This document shows positions 24,914-33,493 of a stretch of DNA of 64,000 bases, piece by piece; the first letter of the stretch is position 1, and each line of letters opens with the position of its first letter. Source of the stretch: Thomasclavelia spiroformis (GTDB taxonomy: Bacteria; Bacillota_I; Bacilli_A; Erysipelotrichales; Coprobacillaceae); the NCBI GenBank assembly GCA_018369555.1, contig JAGZCC010000001.1:8386-72385 (forward strand), in the 5' to 3' direction. Both the position numbers and the translations under genes were made by a program. A model generated the notes under the pieces. The model was not told the DNA's origin, made no database searches, and worked only from the letters and a program-made list of their open reading frames with translations.

Positions 24914-26143
24914 CTATTTACCTAGCATGGCATTGATAAATTGTTTTGCCGTTCTTCCAGAAAATCCACCATGACGAATTTCCCATGTTAAAGCTTTTTG
25001 ATGTAATTCTTCTTGATTAATTTTTAAATCATATTGTTTAGCTAATCCATCAATAATATTTAAGTAATTTTGACGATTTGGATGTGTATATAATATTTTA
25101 ACCCCAAATCTTGAACTTAATGATGTTTTTTCTTGTTTTGCATCATTAATATTTATTTCATCTTGGTCTTGTCGGTCACTCCAAGTTTGTTTAACTAAAT
25201 GACGTCGATTACTTGTGGCATATATCAAAATATTATCTGGTTTTTTTTCTAAGCCACCTTCAATAACTGCTTTTAAATATTTATATTCTATTTCAAATTC
25301 TTCAAATGACAAATCATCCATAAATAAAATAAATTTATAATTTCTTGATTGCAATTCCTGAATAATCCGTGGCAAATATTTAAATTGATGTTTATAAACT
25401 TCAATCATTCTTAAACCATCCTTATAATATTCATTTAATAAAGCTTTAATACTACTAGATTTACCAGTACCGCTATCACCATATAAAAGAACATTATTTG
25501 CTTTTTTTCCTGATAAAAATGCCTCAGTATTTTGCTTAAGCTGTTGTTTTTGTGTCTCATATCCAATCAGCTGGTCTAACCGACCATTTCCAATATGAAT
25601 TATAGGACAAATTTGATTATTTTCATAGCGAAACGCTTTATTTAATCCATATTTACCAACTCCATATATTGAAAAAAAGGAATTTAAAACATCATAAAAT
25701 TCTTCAACATTTTTACAGACAGTTAAATTAGTTTGCAAAGTATTTGAAATTTCGAAAAGCTCTTGGTTAATAATTGGTTTAGAAGGGATAAAATTATTAA
25801 TCAATTCTTGGTATCTTAATGTTAACGAACTAAAATCACTATTAAACATTTCATAAATAATTTTAAAGTCTTCCATTACAACATTTTTTAAATTCGGTGA
25901 AATTTCCGTTTTTCTTTCTAAAGCTAATGTAAATGAATTTTCATTATTAATCAATAAATTTGTTAACAAACTATTAAACAAATTACCAGATAAATTATAT
26001 TTTTCTGCTAATTTAATTAATATTGAAACAAATCGATTTGCATTTTTTGTAATTTTTTTCCTAATGATTTCATCATACAAAATAAAACACTCTTTAACTT
26101 CACAATCATTATAAAATGGAAAAAAAACAATTAATTCATCCAT
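24914..26143 (-). CDS. DUF815-family AAA+ ATPase
   Basis: The 409-residue protein has an N-terminal helical domain of about 185 residues and a C-terminal AAA+ domain. The Walker A is LLYGDSGTGKSSS (near residue 225), Walker B FILFMDDLSFEEFE (near 274), and sensor region ILIYATSNRRHLVKQTW. A C-terminal helical lid ends in GGFSGRTAKQFINAML. These features match DUF815 ATPases, whose cellular role is unknown. Tight spacing to the DUF2156-GNAT gene suggests a shared job. A terminator lies upstream, after the PFL gene, so this pair forms its own unit. Confidence 0.85.
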   Translation of the reverse strand: MDELIVFFPFYNDCEVKECFILYDEIIRKKITKNANRFVSILIKLAEKYNLSGNLFNSLLTNLLINNENSFTLALERKTEISPNLKNVVMEDFKIIYEMFNSDFSSLTLRYQELINNFIPSKPIINQELFEISNTLQTNLTVCKNVEEFYDVLNSFFSIYGVGKYGLNKAFRYENNQICPIIHIGNGRLDQLIGYETQKQQLKQNTEAFLSGKKANNVLLYGDSGTGKSSSIKALLNEYYKDGLRMIEVYKHQFKYLPRIIQELQSRNYKFILFMDDLSFEEFEIEYKYLKAVIEGGLEKKPDNILIYATSNRRHLVKQTWSDRQDQDEININDAKQEKTSLSSRFGVKILYTHPNRQNYLNIIDGLAKQYDLKINQEELHQKALTWEIRHGGFSGRTAKQFINAMLGK

Positions 26144-26163
26144 AAAAAGTCCCCCTTTAAATT

Positions 26164-26186
26164 AAAAAGACGAGAAATCGTCTTTT
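26164..26186 (-). terminator. terminator of the ACT-PFL operon
   Basis: On the minus strand AAAAGACGA pairs with TCGTCTTTT around a short loop, followed by TTAATTT. The hairpin overlaps the stop codon of the PFL gene. Confidence 0.8.
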
Positions 26187-27549
26187 AGTTTTTAAAACTA
26201 TGAATTGGTGCAGGAATTCTTCCACCACGATTAACAAATTCACTACACTCAAATTTATTTACCGGCATAATTGGAGCATAACCTAATAATCCTCCAAACT
26301 CAACTACTTCACCTACTTTTTTTCCAATAACTGGAATAATTCTAACTGCAGTAGTTTTTTGATTAATCATACCAATTGCCATTTCATCAGCAATAATACC
26401 CGAAATAATTGAAGTACTAACATCACCTGGAATTGCAATCATATCTAAACCTACTGAACAAACACATGTCATTGCTTCCAATTTTTCAAGAGTCAACGCA
26501 CCTCTATTTACAGCATCAATCATTCCTTGATCTTCACTTACTGGAATAAATGCTCCACTAAGTCCTCCAACATATGAAGATGCCATCACACCACCTTTTT
26601 TAACTTGATCATTTAAAATTGCAAGAGCTGCAGTTGTTCCTGGAGCACCAACACTTTCTAATCCCATTCCCTCTAAACAATCAGCAATACTATCACCAAT
26701 TGCTGGAGTAGGTGCCAAAGATAAATCAATAATTCCAAATGGGATCCCTAATTTTTTAGATGCTTCTTTAGCAACTAATTGACCAACACGTGTAATTTTA
26801 AAAGCCGTTTTTTTAATAATCTCGCATAATTCTCCAAAATCTTTGCCTTTGGCATTATTAATAGCAGTCTTTACTACACCAGGGCCACTTACGCCAACAT
26901 TAATAATTGCATCAGCTTCACTTACACCATGAAATGCCCCTGCCATAAACGGATTATCATCAGGAGCATTGCATAATACAACTAATTTTGCACAACCAAT
27001 CGAATCATTTTCTTTAGTTAAATCAGCAGTCTCTTTAATAATTTCTCCCATCAATTTTACAGCATCCATATTAATTCCAGTTTTAGTTGAGCCAACATTT
27101 ACCGAACTACAAACATTACTAGTTACTCTCATAGCTTCAGGAATTGATTTAATCAATAATTTCTCAGCTTTTGTCATCCCTTTAGAAACAATTGCGCTAT
27201 ATCCACCAATAAAATTAACCCCTATTTCTTTAGCACATTTATCTAATACTTTAGCAATTTTAACAAAATCATCAGTACTTTTACAAGCGTTAGCCCCAAC
27301 AAAACCAATAGGTGTAACTGAAATACGCTTATTAACAATTGGAATACCGTATTTCATTTCAATTTCTTGGCCAACAGATACCAAATCTTTAGCTATAGTA
27401 GTAATTTTTTTATAAATATTATCACATACAACATCAATGTCATGATCCATACAATCCAACAAACTAATCCCCAACGTTATTGTTCTAACATCAAGATTTT
27501 CTTGTTCAATCATTTTATTAGTTTCTGTAACTTCAAATAAATTAATCAT
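26185..27549 (-). CDS. PFL family protein (UPF0210/DUF711)
   Basis: The 454-residue protein belongs to UPF0210 (also called PFL, DUF711), related in fold to the glycyl radical enzymes but lacking radical chemistry evidence. Recognisable stretches are [45 protein letters not shown] and the C-terminal [18 protein letters not shown]. The function is unproven. It is preceded by an ACT-domain gene 14 bases upstream, the invariant partner of this family, which suggests regulation by a small ligand such as an amino acid. Confidence 0.92.
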   Translation of the reverse strand: MINLFEVTETNKMIEQENLDVRTITLGISLLDCMDHDIDVVCDNIYKKITTIAKDLVSVGQEIEMKYGIPIVNKRISVTPIGFVGANACKSTDDFVKIAKVLDKCAKEIGVNFIGGYSAIVSKGMTKAEKLLIKSIPEAMRVTSNVCSSVNVGSTKTGINMDAVKLMGEIIKETADLTKENDSIGCAKLVVLCNAPDDNPFMAGAFHGVSEADAIINVGVSGPGVVKTAINNAKGKDFGELCEIIKKTAFKITRVGQLVAKEASKKLGIPFGIIDLSLAPTPAIGDSIADCLEGMGLESVGAPGTTAALAILNDQVKKGGVMASSYVGGLSGAFIPVSEDQGMIDAVNRGALTLEKLEAMTCVCSVGLDMIAIPGDVSTSIISGIIADEMAIGMINQKTTAVRIIPVIGKKVGEVVEFGGLLGYAPIMPVNKFECSEFVNRGGRIPAPIHSFKN

Positions 27550-27563
27550 TTTATTATTTCTCC

Positions 27564-27836
27564 TTAAATACGATGCATTTTATTAAAAATATCTTCATGC
27601 TGTAATTTAATATTCACACCGATTTCAACACCTAATTTATCTAATTCCTCACAAATAATTGCAAATTCTTCGCTGATATGTGACAATTCAACAATCATCA
27701 TCATATTAAAATAACCTTGAATAATTGTTTGAGAAATATCCAAAATATTAACTTGCTTAGTAGCTAAATAACTACATACTTTCGCAATAATTCCTACTTG
27801 ATCTTTACCAACTACCGTAATAATTCCCTTTTGCAT
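27564..27836 (-). CDS. ACT-domain protein (UPF0237)
   Basis: A single ACT domain (90 residues) begins [35 protein letters not shown], the ligand-binding half of the fold, and ends [14 protein letters not shown] as in UPF0237. I chose ATG 27836 because TTAGGAGGAAA lies 6 bases upstream; an open frame continuing upstream to 27929 has no SD. It probably senses a small molecule for the co-transcribed PFL gene. Confidence 0.92.
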   Translation of the reverse strand: MQKGIITVVGKDQVGIIAKVCSYLATKQVNILDISQTIIQGYFNMMMIVELSHISEEFAIICEELDKLGVEIGVNIKLQHEDIFNKMHRI

Positions 27837-27936
27837 AAAATTTCCTCCTAATATTTTAAACATTATAGCACATTTAATTATAACAAAAAAGTCCAAATTA
27901 TTAATTTTGTACTTATCTATTTTTAACAAATTAAAA

Positions 27937-27968
27937 AATATCTATATATGCTACCATATACAGATATT
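27937..27968 (-). terminator. terminator of the PTS IIB genes
   Basis: On the minus strand ATATCTGTATATG pairs with CATATATAGATAT (one mismatch), followed by TTTTTTAATTT. Confidence 0.8.
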
Positions 27969-27972
27969 CAAA

Positions 27973-28290
27973 TTATTCACTCATTAATTCCATTGCTTTA
28001 GCGAAAACAGTTTTTCCATCCATTAAGCCATAATCTTTCATATCAATAATTGCATAAGGGATTTTTTTACCACTTTCTTCAATAATTGATTCAATTTCAG
28101 TTTTTGCATATCTAACTTGTGGGCCTAACAAAACACAATCGACATTTTCAATTTCTTTTTTTCCAGCATTTAGTGGTAATGCAAAAATTTCTACTGGCTC
28201 ATTTAATTCATGAGCAGCTTTTTGCATCTTTGTCACCAATAAACTAGTTGACATACCTGCTGCACAGATTAACAAAACTCTTTTTTTCAT
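27973..28290 (-). CDS. PTS lactose/cellobiose-type IIB component
   Basis: The 105-residue protein is a stand-alone IIB phosphocarrier of the lactose/cellobiose PTS family, which passes phosphate from IIA to the sugar at IIC. The phospho-acceptor is C9 in LLICAAGMSTSLLV; NVDCVLLGPQVRY and IIDMKDYGLMDGK are family patterns. It is very similar to the next gene upstream (28380-28694). No IIA or IIC gene is in the window, so it must use partners encoded elsewhere or act as a regulator. GAGGTG precedes the start. Confidence 0.92.
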   Translation of the reverse strand: MKKRVLLICAAGMSTSLLVTKMQKAAHELNEPVEIFALPLNAGKKEIENVDCVLLGPQVRYAKTEIESIIEESGKKIPYAIIDMKDYGLMDGKTVFAKAMELMSE

Positions 28291-28330
28291 TTTTAAATCA
28301 CCTCATATATAATTTTAAAACACCTCATAT

Positions 28331-28357
28331 AAAATGGGCATTTAACACGCCCATTTT
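28331..28357 (-). terminator. hairpin between the two IIB genes
   Basis: AAAATGGGC and GCCCATTTT (9-bp arms) have a short T run on either strand. It may partly terminate the upstream IIB transcript and set the ratio of the two genes. Confidence 0.6.
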
Positions 28358-28379
28358 TGTTATTAAATCAAGCTTATTA

Positions 28380-28694
28380 TTAACCAATCATCTTCATTGC
28401 TGTATCAAAAACAGCTTTTCCATTCATTGTTCCATAATCTCTCATATCAATAATATCAACAGGAACTGGACCCGCCTTACGCCCAGCAGCTAATTTTTCA
28501 ATTGCAGCTTTTTGAAAACGAACTTGAGGTCCTAGTAAAATGCAATCAACTTCTTCTAATACTCTAGGCGCATCAGAAAAAGGTAATGCAAAAATTTTAC
28601 AATCAACGCCTGCTTCCTTAGCTGCACTCTCCATCTTTGTTACCAACAAGCTAGTTGACATACCTGCTGAGCACACTAATAAAATAGTTTTCAT
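28380..28694 (-). CDS. PTS lactose/cellobiose-type IIB component
   Basis: The 104-residue IIB paralogue has its phospho-acceptor cysteine at C8 (LLVCSAGMSTSLLVTKM). EVDCILLGPQVRFQ and IIDMRDYGTMNGK align residue for residue with the downstream copy, so the pair arose by tandem duplication. It is first in the unit, with its own promoter and an operator-like dyad at 28745-28768. No permease or IIA is adjacent. Confidence 0.92.
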   Translation of the reverse strand: MKTILLVCSAGMSTSLLVTKMESAAKEAGVDCKIFALPFSDAPRVLEEVDCILLGPQVRFQKAAIEKLAAGRKAGPVPVDIIDMRDYGTMNGKAVFDTAMKMIG

Positions 28695-28724
28695 CTATCT
28701 ACACTCCTTTTTTTATTTATAATA

Positions 28725-28768
28725 ATTTTACAACGAATATTATTAGATGTAAACCCATTCTTACATCT
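28725..28768 (-). promoter_or_regulatory. promoter and operator-like dyad of the PTS IIB genes
   Basis: On the minus strand TTTACA (28748-28753), a 17-base spacer and TAAAAT (28725-28730) form a good promoter. A perfect 8-bp dyad, AGATGTAA and TTACATCT with 8 bases between (28745-28768), covers the -35. That placement suits a repressor. The rest of the 28695-28926 gap holds no gene that I can see. Confidence 0.6.
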
Positions 28769-28926
28769 TTTTTTGACATATATCCCATAATTTATAATAG
28801 TATGGCTAAACAAACTTAAGATTTATGCTACTTTCGTTTTTTAAATGTCTAAAAAATTTAGTGATAATATAAACTACATTTACATATTATCTTTGAATTT
28901 ATACCTTGCTTGACACATCAATCTAA

Positions 28927-28957
28927 AATAGAACAAAGCTAAATACTTTGTTCTATT
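28927..28957 (-). terminator. terminator of the downstream-facing HTH gene
   Basis: AATAGAACAAAG and CTTTGTTCTATT form a 12-bp perfect stem overlapping the stop codon of the HTH gene, with TTTAG after it on the minus strand. Confidence 0.75.
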
Positions 28958-29282
28958 TTCCCCTTTCTTCATTACGTTTACGCTTATATTCGATTATAAA
29001 CATAACTTCTTTTAAATCCTCATCTGGCAATTCAGTCAAAAGTCGAGCAATATTAGCAATATTATAATAATCATATTTTTTTCCGCTCATAATTTCTTCA
29101 ACACTGCGTCCATATAAATTAGAAAATATTTTAAGTTCACCAACTGTAATATCCCGTTTACCATTTTCAATATCAGAGATAGCAGAGTGTGGTACTTTTA
29201 AATATTTTGCTACTTCTTTTTGCGTAAGATGTTTAAAATTTCGATAGGATTTCAATCTTGTTGCTAAATCTTTATCTATCAT
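28953..29282 (-). CDS. XRE-family HTH regulator
   Basis: The 109-residue protein has an N-terminal HTH (about 7-62; LTQKEVAKYLKVPHSAISDIENGKRDIT) and a short helical C-terminus rich in Glu and Arg/Lys. Unlike the HTH at 21.9 kb it has no membrane segment. GGAGGGAT precedes the ATG, and a good promoter lies just upstream. It is monocistronic. A role in controlling the adjacent PTS IIB unit is possible by proximity only. Confidence 0.88.
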   Translation of the reverse strand: MIDKDLATRLKSYRNFKHLTQKEVAKYLKVPHSAISDIENGKRDITVGELKIFSNLYGRSVEEIMSGKKYDYYNIANIARLLTELPDEDLKEVMFIIEYKRKRNEERGK

Positions 29283-29303
29283 AATTATCCCTCCGATAAA
29301 TAA

Positions 29304-29332
29304 ATTTTAGCATTTTGCTTACTTTTCTTCAA
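29304..29332 (-). promoter_or_regulatory. promoter of the HTH gene
   Basis: TTGAAG (29327-29332), a 17-base spacer and an extended -10 (TGC then TAAAAT, 29304-29309) on the minus strand. Confidence 0.6.
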
Positions 29333-29397
29333 TAAAATTTTGATTTTTTAAAATTTTTTTTGCTAAAACACAATATTTTTTTTACAATAAATGATAA

Positions 29398-31734
29398 TTA
29401 ATCATAAAAATAGCCGCTTGTATGTTTAATAAATGTCGGAATTTGACAATTGCTTCCAGTAACAATCTTTTTATATTCATCATAAATCAATCTAACAGTA
29501 TCACTAGCTTCGTCACTAAATGACAATAATATATAATCAACTTCAAGATCATTTAATTTATTTATATATAAATGATGACTATTAAAAATCAAATTATTAC
29601 AATTATCATCTGTTAAAATAGTAAAAGACTCCCCTTTTCGATCAAATAAGCTATATTTGCCATTTTTACACATATTACAGCCGATTCTTTTTTCATTAAA
29701 ATAATGATCACTAATAATACAATGTTTTAAATGCATATTAATTGTTTTACCATATACTACCATTGTAATATCTTGTTTTACATCAATTAAATTATTCACT
29801 TGCTTTTTACTCATTTCTAAAGATAAAATCACATCATATTTATTTAAATATGTAAGTGCATAACTGTTATAAAGGTTAAAAGTTGTATCTAAAATACATT
29901 TTTTATCTTTAAATATTTCTAACGCCCCATAATTCCCAACTAAAATTTCATCAACCATTTGATATAAATCACTATTTTTAAATTTATACAATTGTTCCAT
30001 GTTATTTAAAAAACCTGTAAAAAGAATGAGTCTTTTATGATATTTATTCGCTAAAAATATAGCATTTTCAAATTCTTTAGAAAGCGGAAAATATATTTTA
30101 GCTATATCTTGATCAATTATTGCTTCTAATTGCGATAATGTATATACCCGTATACATATCCCCTTGATTTTTTTATTCACATGTGCTTTTTTTTCTTCAT
30201 CAATATTCATTTCAATAGCGTTCACATTAGTAAGTGATTGCTCTAATTTTTCAATTGCACAGCGCCGCATCTGATTTACTTCCTTCAAGCTGAAAAAACC
30301 ATTATCAGGAAAATCAACAATAATATTTCCAGCCTTAAAAACTGTGTTCCCAAGTTTTCTAAGCTGTTCTTTAATTCGTTCGCTAGAAAGTGGAGCTTTA
30401 CTTGCTGCTTCAATTATCATGTTTGATGTAATATTAATAACTTTATCTTGATAAATAACCGTCAAATTCGGACAATTATTTATTTGTCCAGTAAAATACA
30501 TCTCTATTTCGTTTTTTATATTTTCCTTTTGATAACTTGCTTGTGCTCTTTCAATTAAATCAAAATCAATAACTTTATAAACCGGTGTCCCTTTTTTTAC
30601 TGCTGTATTTAATTCAATTTCAATAATTTCATTAGCATTTGCAAAATTAACTAACTTATTATTTAAAAATAATTTAGTAATCGTTCTAGTATAACCTATT
30701 CCTTGAAAATCAATTCGGTCACCTTGCTTTAATTTAGTTTCAAGTTTAATTTTTACAAGCTTTTTTTGATAATCATACTGAATAACTTTTCCTAAATTAA
30801 TTCCTCGATTTCCAGGATAATCGCTCGCCATAAAATCTTTATCCTGTAATAAAAAACCACTTGTAAAACCACGATTAAACATTTGTTTCATTTCCATAAT
30901 TCTATCTTTATAATCATTTAATTTTTGATTATTAAAGTATGCATCGATAGCTTCACGATATTGACCGACAATAATTGCAACATATTCTGGACGTTTCATT
31001 CTACCCTCGATTTTAAACGAAGTTATTCCCGCTTCGATAAGCACATTAACATTTTCTAGTGTACACAAATCTTTTGGTGATAATAAATAGCTTGGCAACT
31101 TATCGATATTTTTACCATCTTTTTGTAATTTATAAGCCAAACGACAAGGCTGACCACATGCACCTTTATTGCCGCTTCTTTTAGCCACCATACTAGACAT
31201 TAAACATTGCCCTGAATAAGACATACATAGTGCACCATGAACAAATACCTCAATATCTAAATTTGTATGCCTGCAAATATTTTTAATTTCCTGTAGACTG
31301 TTTTCACGTGCTAAAACTACCCGCTCAACGCCTATTTTTTCAAAATATTTCACTGCCTCCAAATTACAAACACTGGCTTGTGTAGACATATGTATTTCAA
31401 AATTGGGAAAGTATTTTTTTACATAAGACATTAATCCAATATCTTGGATAATTAATGCATCAACATTTATTAATGATAAAAACAGAAGATAATCCTTTAA
31501 TTTAATAAATTGATTATCTTCATATAAAGTGTTTACTGTAACATAGACTTTAACATTCCTTAAATGACAATATTTTACCGCCTTCTGTAATTCATCACGA
31601 TCAAAATTAGTTGCAAAAGCTCTGGCACTAAATTCATTACCACCTAAATAAATAGCATTAGCACCATTTTGAACAGCAGCTACTAATGCTTCATAACTTC
31701 CAGCCGGTGCTAATAATTCAATATTATTAATCAT
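29398..31734 (-). CDS. peptidase U32 family protein (RlhA/YdcP-type RNA hydroxylation factor)
   Basis: The 778-residue protein has the U32 core at its N-terminus: LLAPAGSYEALVAAVQNGA, a TIM-like barrel, and the signature EVFVHGALCMSYSGQC near residue 165 followed by GACGQPCR with iron-sulfur-type cysteines. A DUF3656-like C-terminal region follows. Long U32 proteins such as E. coli RlhA are now linked to hydroxylation of 23S rRNA cytidine, and shorter ones to tRNA uridine-34, rather than proteolysis. Which RNA this one serves cannot be read from sequence. It lies 3 bases after mtnN and probably ends that operon. Confidence 0.9.
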   Translation of the reverse strand: MINNIELLAPAGSYEALVAAVQNGANAIYLGGNEFSARAFATNFDRDELQKAVKYCHLRNVKVYVTVNTLYEDNQFIKLKDYLLFLSLINVDALIIQDIGLMSYVKKYFPNFEIHMSTQASVCNLEAVKYFEKIGVERVVLARENSLQEIKNICRHTNLDIEVFVHGALCMSYSGQCLMSSMVAKRSGNKGACGQPCRLAYKLQKDGKNIDKLPSYLLSPKDLCTLENVNVLIEAGITSFKIEGRMKRPEYVAIIVGQYREAIDAYFNNQKLNDYKDRIMEMKQMFNRGFTSGFLLQDKDFMASDYPGNRGINLGKVIQYDYQKKLVKIKLETKLKQGDRIDFQGIGYTRTITKLFLNNKLVNFANANEIIEIELNTAVKKGTPVYKVIDFDLIERAQASYQKENIKNEIEMYFTGQINNCPNLTVIYQDKVINITSNMIIEAASKAPLSSERIKEQLRKLGNTVFKAGNIIVDFPDNGFFSLKEVNQMRRCAIEKLEQSLTNVNAIEMNIDEEKKAHVNKKIKGICIRVYTLSQLEAIIDQDIAKIYFPLSKEFENAIFLANKYHKRLILFTGFLNNMEQLYKFKNSDLYQMVDEILVGNYGALEIFKDKKCILDTTFNLYNSYALTYLNKYDVILSLEMSKKQVNNLIDVKQDITMVVYGKTINMHLKHCIISDHYFNEKRIGCNMCKNGKYSLFDRKGESFTILTDDNCNNLIFNSHHLYINKLNDLEVDYILLSFSDEASDTVRLIYDEYKKIVTGSNCQIPTFIKHTSGYFYD

Positions 31735-31737
31735 ACA

Positions 31738-32427
31738 TTAATCCCTAATTAAAGCTACACACATTTTAGCCGATGCTTTAGCGGCTTTTTTTAAATATTC
31801 ATCAAATTGTATTGTTGAATCACCTTTGCCAAAAACATCACTCAATGATCTTGTAATGATAAATTTAGTATCAAATTTATAACATGTTTGCCCTACTGCT
31901 GCGGCTTCCATTTCACAACACTTGGCATCTTCAAAATTAGTTTTAATATATGATGCAACTTTTTTGTCAGCGACAAACTTATCACCAGAAACAATTAACC
32001 CTGTTTCATAATTTAAATCTAAACTTTTTAACACTTTAATAGCTTTATTGACCAAAGCATCGTCAGCTTTAATTCGCGGTGGTAAGCCAGGCACTTCGCC
32101 TAATACTCTATTTTTAAAAGCTGTAATATCAAAATCATATTGGCATACTTCACTTGAAATAACAACATCACCAACATTTTGACTTGGACAAAGACCACCC
32201 GCAGAACCTACGTTAATAACATAATCAATATCATAATTTGTAAGTAACAAAGTAGTACAAATAGCTGCATTTACTTTTCCAATTCCACCTTGTAATAAAA
32301 CTACTTCCTTACCTTCAATTGTCCCATGATAAAAAGTACAATCCAAAATAGTTTTACTATCACTTACGTTCATATATTCCTTAATCTCAGCTACTTCTTC
32401 TTCCATAGCCCCAATTATTCCAATCAT
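31738..32427 (-). CDS. mtnN: 5'-methylthioadenosine/S-adenosylhomocysteine nucleosidase
   Basis: MtnN (Pfs) cleaves adenine from methylthioadenosine and S-adenosylhomocysteine, recycling the by-products of SAM-dependent reactions. The 229-residue chain opens with MIGIIGAMEEEV and has VINVGSAGGL, EMEAAAVGQTC (ribose-binding Glu) and ITRSLSDVFG (catalytic Asp). Its ATG touches the stop of the yqeM methyltransferase, which fits, since methyltransferases make its substrate. Confidence 0.96.
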   Translation of the reverse strand: MIGIIGAMEEEVAEIKEYMNVSDSKTILDCTFYHGTIEGKEVVLLQGGIGKVNAAICTTLLLTNYDIDYVINVGSAGGLCPSQNVGDVVISSEVCQYDFDITAFKNRVLGEVPGLPPRIKADDALVNKAIKVLKSLDLNYETGLIVSGDKFVADKKVASYIKTNFEDAKCCEMEAAAVGQTCYKFDTKFIITRSLSDVFGKGDSTIQFDEYLKKAAKASAKMCVALIRD

Positions 32428-33149
32428 TACATTCTATCCCTTCTTTTATGGCATACAAAAATAATTCGTTGAGATTTATCACAATACTCTTCAAATTCAC
32501 CATAATACTCAATTTCTTTAAAACCAGCTTTTTTTAATAGCTCTAAATAAGTATCAATACTATAAGTCTGTTGATGATGAATTTCATTGATATGTTCATT
32601 ATTTTCTTTATCAATTATTTCAACTAAGTGTTCTACTTTTCCTTCACCAGTTTTTTTAACAGTCCACTTAAAATAAAATTCTTCGTCATCTTCTTCTTCA
32701 AAATAACCATCAAGTACATATTCCATTTTATAAAGACTATCTACATCAAAAATAAATGTTCCATTATACTTCAATGAATCATAAACGTTTTTAAACGTCT
32801 GTAATACCTTCTTCTTACTCAAAACATAATTAATTGAATCACACAAACACAAAATCAAATCCACAGCCCGATCACTTTTAAAATCAGTCATATCCACTCG
32901 ACCGAGCATTAAATTAACATTTGAATCTAATGCTTTCATTCTTGCCACTTCCAACATATCTTTAGACAAATCAGTGGCATAAATTTCTTTATTATCTTTA
33001 GCTAAACGGATTGCGATTTCTCCAGTTCCACACCCTAGTTCCAAAACACTATTGAAACTTGCATGTGTGTTAATAAATTGATAATAGTCATCATAAAATT
33101 GTTCATCCATTAAACTATCGTAATAGTATGCAAAATTTTCATACGACAT
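32427..33149 (-). CDS. class I SAM-dependent methyltransferase (YqeM-like)
   Basis: The 240-residue Rossmann methyltransferase has motif I VLELGCGTGEIA (about residue 40), motif II IYATDLS and motif IV DLILCLCDSINY. Its position between rsfS and mtnN matches Bacillus yqeM, whose substrate is unknown. Start and stop share bases with the neighbours on both sides, so it is part of a tightly coupled operon. Confidence 0.88.
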   Translation of the reverse strand: MSYENFAYYYDSLMDEQFYDDYYQFINTHASFNSVLELGCGTGEIAIRLAKDNKEIYATDLSKDMLEVARMKALDSNVNLMLGRVDMTDFKSDRAVDLILCLCDSINYVLSKKKVLQTFKNVYDSLKYNGTFIFDVDSLYKMEYVLDGYFEEEDDEEFYFKWTVKKTGEGKVEHLVEIIDKENNEHINEIHHQQTYSIDTYLELLKKAGFKEIEYYGEFEEYCDKSQRIIFVCHKRRDRM

Positions 33150-33493
33150 TATTTTAAATACCCTGAAACATCAATTCTTGGCATATCAGACCATAATTTT
33201 TCTAGATTATAACTGTCACGTTCATCCTGATCAAAAATATGAACGACTATATCTCCATAATCCATTAATAACCACTTACTATTACGACGACCTTCAATTG
33301 ATTTTACTTCATAACCATTTTCAGCCATGTTATCTTCAACACTATCCTTAAGAGCATTCATCAAACGTTCATTATCCGCTGAACAGATAACAAAAGTATC
33401 AAAAACAGGACTTGCAAGTTGCATGTCAATGACAACAATATCTTTTGCAAGTTTATCATCCAAAGCTTTTACAATAATTTCTAATTTATCCAT
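33149..33493 (-). CDS. rsfS: ribosome silencing factor RsfS
   Basis: RsfS (114 residues) binds uL14 and blocks joining of ribosomal subunits when nutrients fall. Family patterns are VVIDMQLASPVFDTFVICSADN and SKWLLMDYGDIVVHIFDQDER. The gene overlaps yqeM by one base and nadD-yqeK by 8 bases, the usual order for this block. Confidence 0.95.
   Translation of the reverse strand: MDKLEIIVKALDDKLAKDIVVIDMQLASPVFDTFVICSADNERLMNALKDSVEDNMAENGYEVKSIEGRRNSKWLLMDYGDIVVHIFDQDERDSYNLEKLWSDMPRIDVSGYLK

Noticed and set aside
26969..27415. A 148-residue plus-strand frame inside the PFL gene
   Set aside because: It runs antisense across a well-conserved gene. Its residues simply mirror the codons of the other strand.
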